The notes under the pieces are model-generated. The model was given only the letters and a program-made list of their open reading frames with translations. It searched no databases and was not told the DNA's origin. From NCBI GenBank assembly GCA_002411015.1, contig DHPY01000028.1, positions 60,769-98,516 of the forward strand: a DNA stretch of 37,748 bases, read 5' to 3'. The DNA is from Armatimonadetes bacterium UBA5352. Its GTDB lineage: Bacteria > Armatimonadota > Zipacnadia > Zipacnadales > UBA5352. The position numbers and the translations under genes are program-made. This document shows, one piece after another, positions 16,403 to 25,569 of this stretch (position 1 is the first letter of the stretch; each line of letters starts with the position of its first letter).

Positions 16403-16641
16403 GCGACTCCCGACGTCTGTGCATGCGGCGTTCAGGGGCGTTGATGGGACACGCGAAGAAGAGGCAGCCTGTGCTGTCGTAATGCGGTTTGATGGCGGCG
16501 CTCCGTTGCATCCGGCTAACCCCTCGCTCTCCATGTCAGGCTGTAGTACCGATGCCTGCGTTTCTCGACCGAGGAGAACAGGGCGTAGACAGCATGTGAC
16601 CGTTCGGAAGAATCAAGAGAGGAACTACACCCTACAGTTTG

Positions 16642-16690
16642 AGTATAGCAGTGCGATTCTCTCCTGTCAACGACCGCATGGAACTTTTTT
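16642..16690 (-). promoter_or_regulatory. Near-consensus sigma70 promoter for guaA-hpt, with upstream A-tract
   Basis: On the minus strand, -35 TTGACA (16665-16670), a 17-bp spacer and -10 TATACT (16642-16647) give one mismatch to consensus. Six A residues (16685-16690) lie about 15 bp upstream of the -35, where an UP element would bind the RNA polymerase alpha subunit. The start would be near 16635, giving a leader of about 230 nt before guaA. I recognise no known riboswitch in that leader. Together with the promoter it fills the 313-bp gap 16403-16715. Confidence 0.8.
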
Positions 16691-16715
16691 GGCCGGAGGT
16701 GAGGGTGATGAAGCT

Positions 16716-17333
16716 CTACCACTCGCCAGTCCACAATACCACCGTAGCGGGTGCTCCAAACCCGCCTGCCGACGGTGTTCCGCTTTGTCCGCTGAACGAT
16801 CTGGCTGAGTGCTCGCTGCCGCCATGGATCAGGAAGCCGTCCTGGCTGTGTGAGATGCCCGCGATCCAGACGCCGAGAGCCGCCCCGGCGGCGACCTGCT
16901 CGAGAGTGTGGTAGCCACCCTCCACACGGGCCCAGCCCACTCCCGCCGCGAAGGCGTAGACCGCGGGCGTCCAGCTCGGGCGCCACTGACTTATGCCGTG
17001 GGCGAATGCGAACGCGCCGGCGGCATGGGAGCTCGGGAACCCGTCGTGGGCACTTGGGTCGCGCGGTCGCGGCTGGTCTATGACGAGCTTGAGCGCCTCG
17101 GCCGCGGCAGCCGCGGCGACCGTGCCGTCGAGGGTGAGGGCCGCCGCGTCTTCGGTGCGGTAGTCGCCCACGATCATCATGGCGCCAAGCGTGCCCTGCA
17201 CGACCTCGTCGGAGTGGTCATTGAGCCACCGCGCGATCGGATCGCTGCTTCTGTTCTGTTGCGCCCATGCAGGAGCAGCGAGCAGGATCAGGCATGTGAT
17301 CAGGATCTCCCGAATGTAGCGATGCGTCCCCAA
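16716..17333 (-). CDS. PAP2 family phosphatase, exported
   Basis: A 205-residue acid phosphatase of the PAP2/lipid phosphatase superfamily. An N-terminal hydrophobic segment (ILITCLILLAAPAWA, about 10-24) looks like a cleavable signal peptide. The active site has K82-x6-RP (KLVIDQPRP), then FPSSHAAGAFAFA (PSSH at 100-103, nucleophile-region His), then WARVEGGYHTLEQ with Arg136 and His142. The final acidic residue of the third motif is Glu145 three residues after His, rather than the usual Asp four after. The start is TTG at 17333, supported by GAGGAG at 17341-17346. Its start lies 24 bp after the stop of the thymidylate-synthase-like gene upstream. Likely substrates are phospholipid phosphates or isoprenyl diphosphates; this is not resolved. 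Confidence 0.85.
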   Translation of the reverse strand: MGTHRYIREILITCLILLAAPAWAQQNRSSDPIARWLNDHSDEVVQGTLGAMMIVGDYRTEDAAALTLDGTVAAAAAAEALKLVIDQPRPRDPSAHDGFPSSHAAGAFAFAHGISQWRPSWTPAVYAFAAGVGWARVEGGYHTLEQVAAGAALGVWIAGISHSQDGFLIHGGSEHSARSFSGQSGTPSAGGFGAPATVVLWTGEW

Positions 17334-17357
17334 CCGGCGGCTCCTCTCGAACGTGGC

Positions 17358-18188
17358 TCACCCTCGCCTTTCCTTGTCGCGCTCGAGCGACTGCTCCACG
17401 CGCACTCGTGCCTCATCGATCAGCGGCTGCATCTCGGCCATCGTCCAGGTGCGCTGCTCCCACTCGCGGGCCTCCACGGTCTGAAGGAACTTCTCGAAGT
17501 CCTCGAAGTAGGAGCCGTAGATGTGATAGGAGTCGACCATGTGGTTGTACTGGCCGACCGCGATCTCACGGTGGAGGCGGTCGGACAGACGCTCGGCGAC
17601 CTCGCGCTGCAGGTCGGTGAAGGCGTACATGTTCATATATGACGCTTTGAAGGCATCATTGCTGCGCATGTGGCAGGAGAGCACCAGGCGGTCGTTGTAG
17701 ACGCGGAACCACATCCGCTGGAGGCAGGCCGGGTCATCGATGCCTGCGTCCTCCCACGCCTTCCAGACCACCGCCTGCGCCCGGCGGGTGTGGGGAGCGT
17801 CGGCAAGGGCATTCACCACGTAGTCGAGCTGGTTGAGCACGCGCCCATCCGGCAGCGAGTATGCCTCCAGGCGCTCGTGATAGGTGTACTGCCACTTTCC
17901 GGCCGCCGGGTCGATCCAGTGGTCGTGGATGCCGTAGACGACCTCCTGGCGGTAGACCTCCAAGTCGTATATGCCGCCGGGCAGTGCGCGGTGGATGCGC
18001 GGCTCTGCGAACGGGTCACGGATCGCCAGCGCAAGCGAGACATCGCGACTGGCGGGATCGCCCTCGCGGTCATACTGAGTGGGGATGCGCACGCCCTGCT
18101 CCCAGCAGGCCAGTACAGAGCGCTCCCAGCCCTCAGCGAGGTTCTCTGCGCGCACACATACCAGAGGGAGGTCGAAGCTCTCGGTCAT
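17358..18188 (-). CDS. Thymidylate synthase superfamily protein (ThyA-like, divergent)
   Basis: A 276-residue protein that I assign to the thymidylate synthase fold by residue pattern. NQLDYVVNAL...HTRRAQAVVW supplies Arg135/Arg136. A Cys lies in DDPACLQRMW (Cys155), 19 residues after Arg136. RSND (Arg175, Ser176, Asp178) follows exactly 20 residues after the Cys, and Asn186 eight after Asp178. HIY (His222, Tyr224) comes later. E. coli ThyA has Arg126/127, Cys146, Arg166, Ser167, Asp169, Asn177, His207 and Tyr209, with the same spacings up to Asn177. Asn at that position is the residue that favours dUMP over dCMP. The PCH motif is ACL here, and YHERL replaces the usual YG-QWR, so it is a remote member. 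A start at ATG 18188 has AGGTGAG at 18195-18201. Confidence 0.75.
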   Translation of the reverse strand: MTESFDLPLVCVRAENLAEGWERSVLACWEQGVRIPTQYDREGDPASRDVSLALAIRDPFAEPRIHRALPGGIYDLEVYRQEVVYGIHDHWIDPAAGKWQYTYHERLEAYSLPDGRVLNQLDYVVNALADAPHTRRAQAVVWKAWEDAGIDDPACLQRMWFRVYNDRLVLSCHMRSNDAFKASYMNMYAFTDLQREVAERLSDRLHREIAVGQYNHMVDSYHIYGSYFEDFEKFLQTVEAREWEQRTWTMAEMQPLIDEARVRVEQSLERDKERRG

Positions 18189-18266
18189 GGCGATCTCACC
18201 TGCAGAACGTGATGCGGAACACGTGGCTATTGGCGACCTGGTCCTGAGATTCCTCCATGCGCGCGC

Positions 18267-20741
18267 TCAGTCCCCCGCGATCCGCACAAGCCGCGCGGGG
18301 TCGGTGGCGAAGTAGGGGAGCGCGCCGCGGATGGTGACGAGGGCGTCCTCAATGTAGCCGCCGGGAACCTGGTCGATCTTAAACGACCAGGCGCCGCGAT
18401 TGGCATCGGTGAGCGGGTAGGTCTGGCGGACGACGCTCACGTTGTCGTGGGTGAAGCCCGAGAAGACCTCGGCGCCCGTCGGGTCCCAGATGGTGATCGC
18501 AGCGGTCTCGCCCGGCGGCGTGCTCTCGAGGATGATCGTGATCTCCTCGGCATCCGGCGCCGGGAGGATGTAGAGCCGCGGCGTGGGCCCGACGAAGTTC
18601 TGCGTGTTGCCGGTGAGGACAAAGCTGCGCGCGGTGGAGGTGGCGAGCGCCGCCATCCGCCCGGGGTTCATGCGCAGGACGTACATGCCATCCTCGGCTT
18701 CGGGCACGGCGATCGTGCCGGTGGTCTTGACGCCGACATTCAGCGTCTCGACGGTTGCTCCGGAGGGCGCGATGAGGTCGGCGGCCGTGGGCTCCAGGTA
18801 GCGGCCCATCTGGCGCGGGGTGATGCCGACCTCAAAGGCCTCGCCCGGCTCCGGCACGACCAGCCATACCGACGCGCCGCGCACGGCGGGGGAGAGGCCG
18901 AGCGCGTCTGCTGCAAGCATCGCGTCCGACGCAGGTACTACCGCGGGTCCCTCGTAGCGCAGGTCGGCGGGGACCTCAGTGCGGTCGGGCGGGCGCATGG
19001 AGCTCTGGTGCATCTTCCGGTCGAAGCCGAGGCTGTCGGGGTGGGCGGCGACGAACTCCGCAACGGCCGCGATCGAGTCCGCGTCGGCATACTCGTACAT
19101 CCTGCGGATGAGCTGCACATACTCGAAGTGGTCGATCGAGAGCTGGATGCGGCCGCGCTGCTTGTCGGTCTGCGCAAGCTGCATGGCCTCGTCGAGGAGG
19201 GCGCGCAGGGGCGGGAAGTCGTCCTCGGTGAAGAGGTTGCCCTGGACGATGTAGCGCTCGCGAGCGATGTCGCGGAGGGTCTCGAAGTAGCTGCGCATGG
19301 GAGCGGCGGCCGGGCCATACATGCCCGCGAAGTAGTCATCGAGCGCCGCGGGGACGTCTGTGTCAACGTCCCACATAAGCTTGCCTGCGAGGTAGAAGTT
19401 GAGGCCGACGGTGCCCCACATGCCGAGCGCTTCGGAGTTGATGCCGATCACGTTGTGCTCGTGATACCACGGGATGTCCTCCGCGAGCGCATATGCGGCG
19501 GCCACACGCGAGAGGCCGTCGCTCTCGCTCACGAGGCCGGTGTAGTACTCGCGCGCGAAGACCTGGTCGGTGACGCGTCCCCAGCCCTCGACGAGGGGGA
19601 TGTAGCCGGCGTTGCGCGGAGAGGTGGGGTCGGTGATGGGGCGGTACTTGTCTGAGACTGAGCCGTAGTGTGCGACCGCGATGATCACGTTCGGGTGGGC
19701 CTTCAGGTCGGTCGGCGGCTCGACGGTGGGCGCGTATGCATAGAGCGCGACGCGGCGGTCGGGATGGGTCTCCTCGAGCAGCTCGGCCACGGCGTTGGCG
19801 AAAACGAGCATGCGGCGGGCCTTCCCGTGGCGGGTGTCGCCCAGGAACTCGGGCGGGTCGAGCGCGGTGCACTCGTCGCACTCGCACCATCCGCCCCAGC
19901 CATCGTTGGGGGAGAGCGAGAAGGACCAGAGGTCCGGGTCCGCGTCGAAGGCGGCACGGGCTTTGGCGGCGGCGATCTGGATGACCTCGGGGTTCGAGGT
20001 GCAGGGCTGCCAGCCGCTGCCGCTGGACACGGTGCGCTCGCCATTGATGAGCGGGAAGCACTCAGGGCGCGTCTCGCCGAACTCGTCCATGCTGATGATC
20101 GACCCGAGCGCGTGGCCCATCTTCGCCTTCACGCCGCCCATCTTATTGTGCATGCGCCAGAGCGCGTAGTCGGCGTTCTCGGTGCCGGGGCGGGTGCCGT
20201 AGGCCAGCCACATGTCGCGCAGGATGAAGTCGGGGTTCTCCAGGTTCGTGAACTCCTCGAAGGCGATCGTCTCCTGCTGCGGGATTTCCTCGCCAAGCTC
20301 CGCGGGCATGTACCAGCGCACACCGATCTGCTCGAGGAGGTCGCATACGCCGTAGCGGAGGCCGGCCTCGTTGAGAGCGGCGATCACGAGGTCACGCTCG
20401 CCGTCGGAGGCCTGGAGGAAGCCATCCTGCTCAAGTTGTGCGACGGGCATCCCGCGCTGCTGCAGCGAAGCGGCGCCGATCGCGTCTTCGCCGTAGAGCA
20501 GGAGCAGTGAGCTGCCGCCGACGCCTTCGCTGAGCTGGATCGGGGAGATCTGCTGGATTCGGACCGTGGCGCCGGAGACGGCCTGGAGGTAGTGCTGGAG
20601 TTCGGCGGCGATCGCGGCCGTGCCGGGCTGATCGAGGTAGTGGATTGTGGCTGCGGGTTGGCCACTGCGCACGACGGTGAACTCGGCGAGGCAGGGCGTG
20701 ACTGCGGTGACGAGGGCCAGGACTGGCAGGTAGATGCGCAT
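18267..20741 (-). CDS. Secreted DUF4838 domain protein, glycosidase-like
   Basis: An 824-residue exported protein. The signal peptide is MRIYLPVLALVTAVTPCLAE. The next ~140 residues resemble the N-terminal domain of alpha-glucuronidase-type enzymes (AAELQHYLQAVSGATVRI, LRYGVCDLLEQIGVRWYMP). A large central domain carries the DUF4838 hallmark FSLSPNDGWGGWCECDECTA and INSEALGMWGTVGLNFYLAGK, typical of a TIM-barrel glycosidase-like fold. The C-terminal ~200 residues are beta-rich, including ILESTPPGETAAITIWDPTG. The ATG at 20741 has GGAGG at 20751-20755. It is divergent from the membrane protein at 20956-22953, from which a 214-bp regulatory gap separates it. The substrate is unknown, but the neighbourhood suggests uronic-acid-containing glycans. 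Confidence 0.82.
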   Translation of the reverse strand: MRIYLPVLALVTAVTPCLAEFTVVRSGQPAATIHYLDQPGTAAIAAELQHYLQAVSGATVRIQQISPIQLSEGVGGSSLLLLYGEDAIGAASLQQRGMPVAQLEQDGFLQASDGERDLVIAALNEAGLRYGVCDLLEQIGVRWYMPAELGEEIPQQETIAFEEFTNLENPDFILRDMWLAYGTRPGTENADYALWRMHNKMGGVKAKMGHALGSIISMDEFGETRPECFPLINGERTVSSGSGWQPCTSNPEVIQIAAAKARAAFDADPDLWSFSLSPNDGWGGWCECDECTALDPPEFLGDTRHGKARRMLVFANAVAELLEETHPDRRVALYAYAPTVEPPTDLKAHPNVIIAVAHYGSVSDKYRPITDPTSPRNAGYIPLVEGWGRVTDQVFAREYYTGLVSESDGLSRVAAAYALAEDIPWYHEHNVIGINSEALGMWGTVGLNFYLAGKLMWDVDTDVPAALDDYFAGMYGPAAAPMRSYFETLRDIARERYIVQGNLFTEDDFPPLRALLDEAMQLAQTDKQRGRIQLSIDHFEYVQLIRRMYEYADADSIAAVAEFVAAHPDSLGFDRKMHQSSMRPPDRTEVPADLRYEGPAVVPASDAMLAADALGLSPAVRGASVWLVVPEPGEAFEVGITPRQMGRYLEPTAADLIAPSGATVETLNVGVKTTGTIAVPEAEDGMYVLRMNPGRMAALATSTARSFVLTGNTQNFVGPTPRLYILPAPDAEEITIILESTPPGETAAITIWDPTGAEVFSGFTHDNVSVVRQTYPLTDANRGAWSFKIDQVPGGYIEDALVTIRGALPYFATDPARLVRIAGD

Positions 20742-20810
20742 TGGAGCATGCCTCCGGACGAGTGGTCCATGTCGTAATCCCGCTGGGGGCTATACGAGTT
20801 CGCCCGCGAC

Positions 20811-20819
20811 TGCTATAAT
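20811..20819 (+). promoter_or_regulatory. Extended -10 promoter for the DUF6784/6785 membrane protein gene
   Basis: TGC directly before TATAAT (20814-20819) makes a perfect extended -10 box, which needs no strong -35; the -35 region here is TATACG (20791-20796, 17-bp spacing), a poor match. Transcription would start near 20826, about 130 nt before the start codon, in the gap between two divergent genes. Confidence 0.7.
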
Positions 20820-20955
20820 ACCTGCCGACTGCCGGCGCGGATGCGATTGTGTCCCGCCGCTGCTTTAGTACGTCTGCCGGCATGCAGGAATGTCATCGCC
20901 GCAGGCCTCCCTCGGCGTATCATGCTGCGCCGCGGAACCCACGGAGGCAGTTCCC

Positions 20956-22953
20956 ATGGCAACGGACGCGCAGATGCATGGTCCGCATTCGAGTGACGAG
21001 GAGGCGCTGCGTGAGGCCCATGGCCTCACAATCCGCGCCGCAATCCTCGCGCTCGTGTTCTTCGTTATCTCGCTCTACTGGATGCTGAAGGCCGGACTCA
21101 TCGCCCTCGGCGCGCAGATCGGCGAAAGTGTGCCGGTCATTCCCGCGATCGCCGCGGTGCTCTTGCTCACCATGGTGAGCCCGCTGCTCCGGCGCCTGCC
21201 ACGTTTCGCACGGATGCCCGAGCACCAGGTGCTGCTGGTCTACTCTTTTCTTGTGATCGCGGTCTCCATGCCCTCTGTGGGCGTGGTGCGCCAGATTCTC
21301 CCGCAGCTCACCGTCCCCTACTACTTCGCGGGGCCGGAGAACCAGTACTCCACGCTGACTGAGGACATCCCGTCGTGGGTTGTCCCGGACCCGGCGGTCA
21401 TCCAGACGATGTATGAGGGCAGCGATACGGGGCTGATCCCGTGGGGCGCGTGGACGACTCCGCTGCTGGCATGGACGGTCTTCATGCTGGCGCTCTTCAT
21501 CACGATCTACGCGCTGATGATGATCTTCCGGCGGCAGTGGATCGAGAAGGAACACCTCACCTTCCCGATCGTGCGGCTTGTCCTGGACATGGCTGACCAG
21601 ACCGGGCACCGCGTGGCGGGCGGATTCCTCCGCAATCCCGTCATGTGGATGGGCTTCGCCCTCGCTGCGATCTACAACCTCATGAACATGCTTAACGCCT
21701 ACAACCCATCCATCCCGGCGCTCGGGAAGTCGTTCAACTTCGGCACGATCTTCACCGAGCGCCCATGGAGCGGACTTGGCGGGCTGCAGATCGCGTGGCG
21801 GCCTGAGAACTTCGGCCTCGGCTACCTCGTGCCTACGGACATCCTGCTTTCGGTCTGGGTGTTCGCGCTCCTGACACGCTTCGCGAACGTCTTCCAGATT
21901 GCGGCGGGCTGGGACATCGCGGGCTTCCCGTTCGACCGCCAGCAGACATACGGCGGTTACATCGCGTTCGGCCTGATCCTCCTGTGGGTCGGGCGCGACC
22001 ACATCAAGGCCGTCCTGCGGAAGGCATTCACCGGCGCGCCTGACGTGGACGACAGTGATGAACCGTTCAGCTATCGCACGGCGGTGATCGCGGCCATTGC
22101 GGGCTTTGCGGGGATGGTGATCTTCGGCATCGCCGCAGGGCTGTGGTGGTGGGTGGCGATCATCTACTTCGGCATCTGCGTGCTCTTCTCGGTTGTGTAT
22201 GCCCGCGCGCGGGCGGAGGCCGGGGCGCCGCTGATCTGGCTCTTCCCGATCTCCCAGGCATGGGAGTTCATGTTCAACTTCACAGGCTCGTCCATCTACC
22301 AGCGAGGCACAAGCTGGAAGAACATGGGCGCGCTGGGCCTGTTCTTCTGGGTCTCCCGCGGCTACTTCCCCTCGATGAGCGGCTATCAGATCGAGGGCTT
22401 CAAGATCGCAGAGGAGGCGGGGATCAAGCAGCGCACGATGGTCTACACGCTGATCATCGCGCTACTGGTGGGTCTCGCGGGCGCCTACGTGATTCACCTG
22501 CACGCCTACTACGCCTACGGCGCCAACGTACTGGAGGGCGGCACGACGCAGGGCGGCTCGCGGGTGCAGTCCGCGGCGATCGCCTGGAACGCACTCTCCG
22601 CGGACGTGAAGGCTCACGAGCCGATGGACTGGAAGCAGACGGGCGGTGCGATCTCAGGCTTCACGATCACTCTGCTGCTGATCATCATGCGCACTCTCTT
22701 CCTGCGCTTCCCGCTCCATCCGCTGGGCTTCGTGATGGTCACCTCGATGATGAACGCGATCTGGGGACCGTTCCTGATCGTCTGGGTCATCAAGAGCCTG
22801 ATCCTGCGCATCGGCGGCATGGGCGCGTACCGCAAGGCGATCCCATTCTTCCTTGGACTGGTCATCGGACACTTCTTCACAGCGGGTGTGGTCTGGGGCT
22901 CGATCTCGCTCTACAACGACATGTACCGCCGCTACGGCGTCTGGTTCGGATAA
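20956..22953 (+). CDS. Polytopic membrane protein, DUF6784/DUF6785 type, probable transporter
   Basis: A 665-residue integral inner-membrane protein with about 12-14 hydrophobic helices, for example AAILALVFFVISLYWML, VIPAIAAVLLLTMV, HQVLLVYSFLVIAVSM, LLAWTVFMLALFITIYALMM and MVYTLIIALLVGLAGAY. The cytoplasmic-looking EKEHLTFPIVRLVLDM and the long loop with NMLNAYNPSIPALG are features I associate with DUF6785 (N-terminal) and DUF6784 (C-terminal) proteins, found mainly near glycan-degradation genes. A transporter role is inference. The frame opens at 20890, but ATG 20956 has GGAGG at 20943-20947, eight bases away. The next gene on the strand is a heparinase-like lyase 144 bp on, after a hairpin. 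Confidence 0.8.
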   Translation: MATDAQMHGPHSSDEEALREAHGLTIRAAILALVFFVISLYWMLKAGLIALGAQIGESVPVIPAIAAVLLLTMVSPLLRRLPRFARMPEHQVLLVYSFLVIAVSMPSVGVVRQILPQLTVPYYFAGPENQYSTLTEDIPSWVVPDPAVIQTMYEGSDTGLIPWGAWTTPLLAWTVFMLALFITIYALMMIFRRQWIEKEHLTFPIVRLVLDMADQTGHRVAGGFLRNPVMWMGFALAAIYNLMNMLNAYNPSIPALGKSFNFGTIFTERPWSGLGGLQIAWRPENFGLGYLVPTDILLSVWVFALLTRFANVFQIAAGWDIAGFPFDRQQTYGGYIAFGLILLWVGRDHIKAVLRKAFTGAPDVDDSDEPFSYRTAVIAAIAGFAGMVIFGIAAGLWWWVAIIYFGICVLFSVVYARARAEAGAPLIWLFPISQAWEFMFNFTGSSIYQRGTSWKNMGALGLFFWVSRGYFPSMSGYQIEGFKIAEEAGIKQRTMVYTLIIALLVGLAGAYVIHLHAYYAYGANVLEGGTTQGGSRVQSAAIAWNALSADVKAHEPMDWKQTGGAISGFTITLLLIIMRTLFLRFPLHPLGFVMVTSMMNAIWGPFLIVWVIKSLILRIGGMGAYRKAIPFFLGLVIGHFFTAGVVWGSISLYNDMYRRYGVWFG

Positions 22954-22982
22954 CGGCGGGGGATGGGGGATCGGGCAAAGGG

Positions 22983-23012
22983 GAACGGCAACGGCTGCGG
23001 TCGTTGCCGTTC
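22983..23012 (+). terminator. 11-bp hairpin after the membrane protein gene
   Basis: GAACGGCAACG (22983-22993) and CGTTGCCGTTC (23002-23012) pair perfectly around an 8-nt loop, 30 bp past the stop codon. Only a short pyrimidine run follows, so termination may be partial, allowing some readthrough into the lyase gene. Confidence 0.65.
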
Positions 23013-23096
23013 TCATGTACGGGCTGCAAGGAGTCGGCCAGGGCTTCGGTGAACTGAGCGCGCGTGACTAGGGCTCAGCACGCGAGGTGTCTTGCC

Positions 23097-25478
23097 ATGA
23101 ACGTGCTTCCGGTTATGCTGACGCTGGCGGCAATGGGTGTTCTGCTGATGATGGCGGACGTCGCGGCCGACGATGCGCCTGATCCCGCGCGTGTGGCGGA
23201 GGTCGCGCCGCTGCTGCCGGAGGTCCCGGAGGGCGTCGGGCGGCCGACTAGCGACCGCGAGGCCTGGACTGCACTGGCCGCCGCGCCCGAGTGCCAGGCA
23301 ATCGTGTCGCGCGCTGAGCGGCTGCTCGCTGAGCCTCTTGCCGAGCAGCCCGATGAGCTTTACCTGGAGTTCTCGCAGAACGGTAATCGCACCCGCTATC
23401 AGGACGTGGCCTTCGGGCGCAGGCGAACGCGCTTCAACACGCTTGTGCTGGCGGAGTGCCTGGAGGATCGGGGGCGGTTCACCCCGGCGATTGAGGAGGT
23501 CATCGCCGCCACCTGCGCAGAGCGGACCTGGGTGCTTCCGGCGCATGATCGGAGCCTCGCCAACTTCAACGGTGAACGCATAGACATCGACCTCTTCTCC
23601 TCCGAGTATGCCTGGCAGCTTGCCACCGTGAACTGGCTGCTGGGCGATCGCCTGAGCCCCGCGATCCGCGAGACGCTCCGCAGCAACGTATCGGAGCGGG
23701 TGCTCGAGCCGTTCCGAGCGATGTACTCCGGCGAGCGCGAACCGAACAGTTGGATGCACGTGACCAACAACTGGAACGCGGTCTGCCTCGCCTGTGTGGT
23801 CGGCGCGGCGCTGGCGCAGATCGAGGACCGAGAGGTGCGGGCCGAATTCATCGCGGCCGCCGAGAAGTCATCACAGAATTTCCTCAACGGATTCCCGCCC
23901 GATGGGTATTGCTCCGAGGGGCTTGGCTACTGGAACTACGGCTTCGGCCACTACATTCTGCTCGCTGAACTGATCTATCAGGCGACCGATGGCGCGGTGG
24001 ACTTCATGGCGCGGCCTGGCGTGGCAGCGCCCGCGACCTTCGGCGCGCGCATCCAGATTATCGGCGGCGTCGCGCCATCCTTCGCCGACTGCGCTATCGG
24101 CGTCCGCCCCGACACACGCTGGATGCACTACATCAGCCGCCGCTACGGGCTTGATCTCGAAGGATACACGGAACTGGCGCCCGCCGCAGCGCTTGGCACG
24201 GACCTCACCGCGGGCCTCATCTTCGCCTTCCCGAACTCCGCCGCGCAGGGCGCCACGCTCTCAGGCGCCGAGCTTGGAACACCCGAGCGCGCCTGGTTCA
24301 GCGACGCGGGCATCCTCGTGAGCCGGCCCCTTCCCGAGAATGATTGCCTGCTCGGCGTGGCGCTCAAGGGCGGGAACAACGCCGAGCACCACAACCACAA
24401 TGATGTGGGCTCATACGTGGCGGTGGTGCAGGATCGCGCGGTGCTGATGGACCCGGGGAGCGAGGTCTACACAGCCCGCACCTTCAGCGCACAGCGCTAC
24501 GAGAGCGACATCCTGAACTCATGGGGGCATTCGGTGCCGGTGGTCGCCGGGCAACTGCAGCGTACCGGGCGCGACGCGCAGGGGCTCGTGCTCGCAAGCG
24601 ACTTCGGCGAGGAGCGCGACACCCTCAAGCTGGACATCCGATCAGCATACGACGTCCCAGAGCTGACGAAGCTGGAGCGGGCGTTCGTCTACGACCGCAC
24701 CGGCGATGGCTCGCTCACGATCACGGACACCGTCGCTTTCGCCTCGCCGCAAAGCTTCGAGACTGCGCTGATCACCGACGGCTCGTGGGAGCGCGTGGAT
24801 GAGAGCACGCTGCTCGTGCGCGACGGCAACCGGGCGGCGAACGTGCGCGTGGACACCGCGGGCGCGCCCTGGGAGTTGGTGGTGGACGAGATCGAGGAGG
24901 ACGCGCACGCGCAGCCGACCCGGCTGGGCATCCGCCTGAGCGAGCCGGTCTTGGAGGCGACGGTGACCGTGACGGTCACCCCGATCCGCGACTTCGGCCT
25001 GAAGGGCGAGAGCGTGCTCTTCAACGGCGATTTCGCGCTGGGCGCGGATGGCTGGACGATCCCCGCGAACTCGCTCGGCAGCATCAGCAACGAGCGCGCG
25101 GCGGTGGGGGAGAGGTCGCTGAAGATCACGGACGAGGGGGACGCGGCGGGGTCGAGCATCACTTCGGCGCGCATCCCGGTCGAGGGCGCGGGCCGGTGGG
25201 TGTTGCGGGGGCAGGTCTATCATGAGAGCGGCTCGGGAATCGGGATGTACGTGCGGTTCTTCGACGCGACCGGAGCGCGCCTCAACGCGGCGACCAACGA
25301 GCGCGGCGACATCGCTCCGATCGGGACGCTGGAGGGGCCGGTGGGGGAGTGGGCGCCCTTCGAGTTCGCGTTCGATCTACCCGAGAGCACGGCGAGCATG
25401 GACCTGTGGATCCACAGCTTCAATGCCGCGCGGGTGATCGCATACGTGGATGACCTGCAGATCGTGCCGAGGGAGTAG
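23097..25478 (+). CDS. Secreted heparinase II/III-like polysaccharide lyase
   Basis: A 793-residue exported protein. The signal peptide is within MNVLPVMLTLAAMGVLLMMA, ending near VAADDAP. An alpha-helical toroid-like domain spans about 40-370, with NNWNAVCLACVVGAALAQ and GYWNYGFGHY. A heparinase II/III beta-sandwich follows, including NAEHHNHNDVGSYV near 430, the family's His-rich segment. Residues about 642-793 form a separate beta-sandwich module, starting NGDFALGADGW and ending AYVDDLQIVPRE, similar to carbohydrate-binding modules. The frame opens at a GTG (23064), but ATG 23097 has GAGG at 23084-23087. It probably cleaves uronic-acid glycosaminoglycan or alginate-like polymer by beta-elimination; the substrate is not resolvable from sequence. 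Confidence 0.85.
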   Translation: MNVLPVMLTLAAMGVLLMMADVAADDAPDPARVAEVAPLLPEVPEGVGRPTSDREAWTALAAAPECQAIVSRAERLLAEPLAEQPDELYLEFSQNGNRTRYQDVAFGRRRTRFNTLVLAECLEDRGRFTPAIEEVIAATCAERTWVLPAHDRSLANFNGERIDIDLFSSEYAWQLATVNWLLGDRLSPAIRETLRSNVSERVLEPFRAMYSGEREPNSWMHVTNNWNAVCLACVVGAALAQIEDREVRAEFIAAAEKSSQNFLNGFPPDGYCSEGLGYWNYGFGHYILLAELIYQATDGAVDFMARPGVAAPATFGARIQIIGGVAPSFADCAIGVRPDTRWMHYISRRYGLDLEGYTELAPAAALGTDLTAGLIFAFPNSAAQGATLSGAELGTPERAWFSDAGILVSRPLPENDCLLGVALKGGNNAEHHNHNDVGSYVAVVQDRAVLMDPGSEVYTARTFSAQRYESDILNSWGHSVPVVAGQLQRTGRDAQGLVLASDFGEERDTLKLDIRSAYDVPELTKLERAFVYDRTGDGSLTITDTVAFASPQSFETALITDGSWERVDESTLLVRDGNRAANVRVDTAGAPWELVVDEIEEDAHAQPTRLGIRLSEPVLEATVTVTVTPIRDFGLKGESVLFNGDFALGADGWTIPANSLGSISNERAAVGERSLKITDEGDAAGSSITSARIPVEGAGRWVLRGQVYHESGSGIGMYVRFFDATGARLNAATNERGDIAPIGTLEGPVGEWAPFEFAFDLPESTASMDLWIHSFNAARVIAYVDDLQIVPRE

Positions 25479-25569
25479 CGCTTGTGGTGCTGGCCCCCCT
25501 GACAGATCAGAGGCAGTGCCGCAAGGCCGACATTGGCGGCTCGCGCTCCCGGCTACGCGTTGCGGGCGT

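Noticed and set aside
16536..16595. 19-codon leader open frame on the minus strand before guaA
   Set aside because: It has no ribosome binding site and no conserved or attenuator-like codon pattern, so chance is the simplest explanation.
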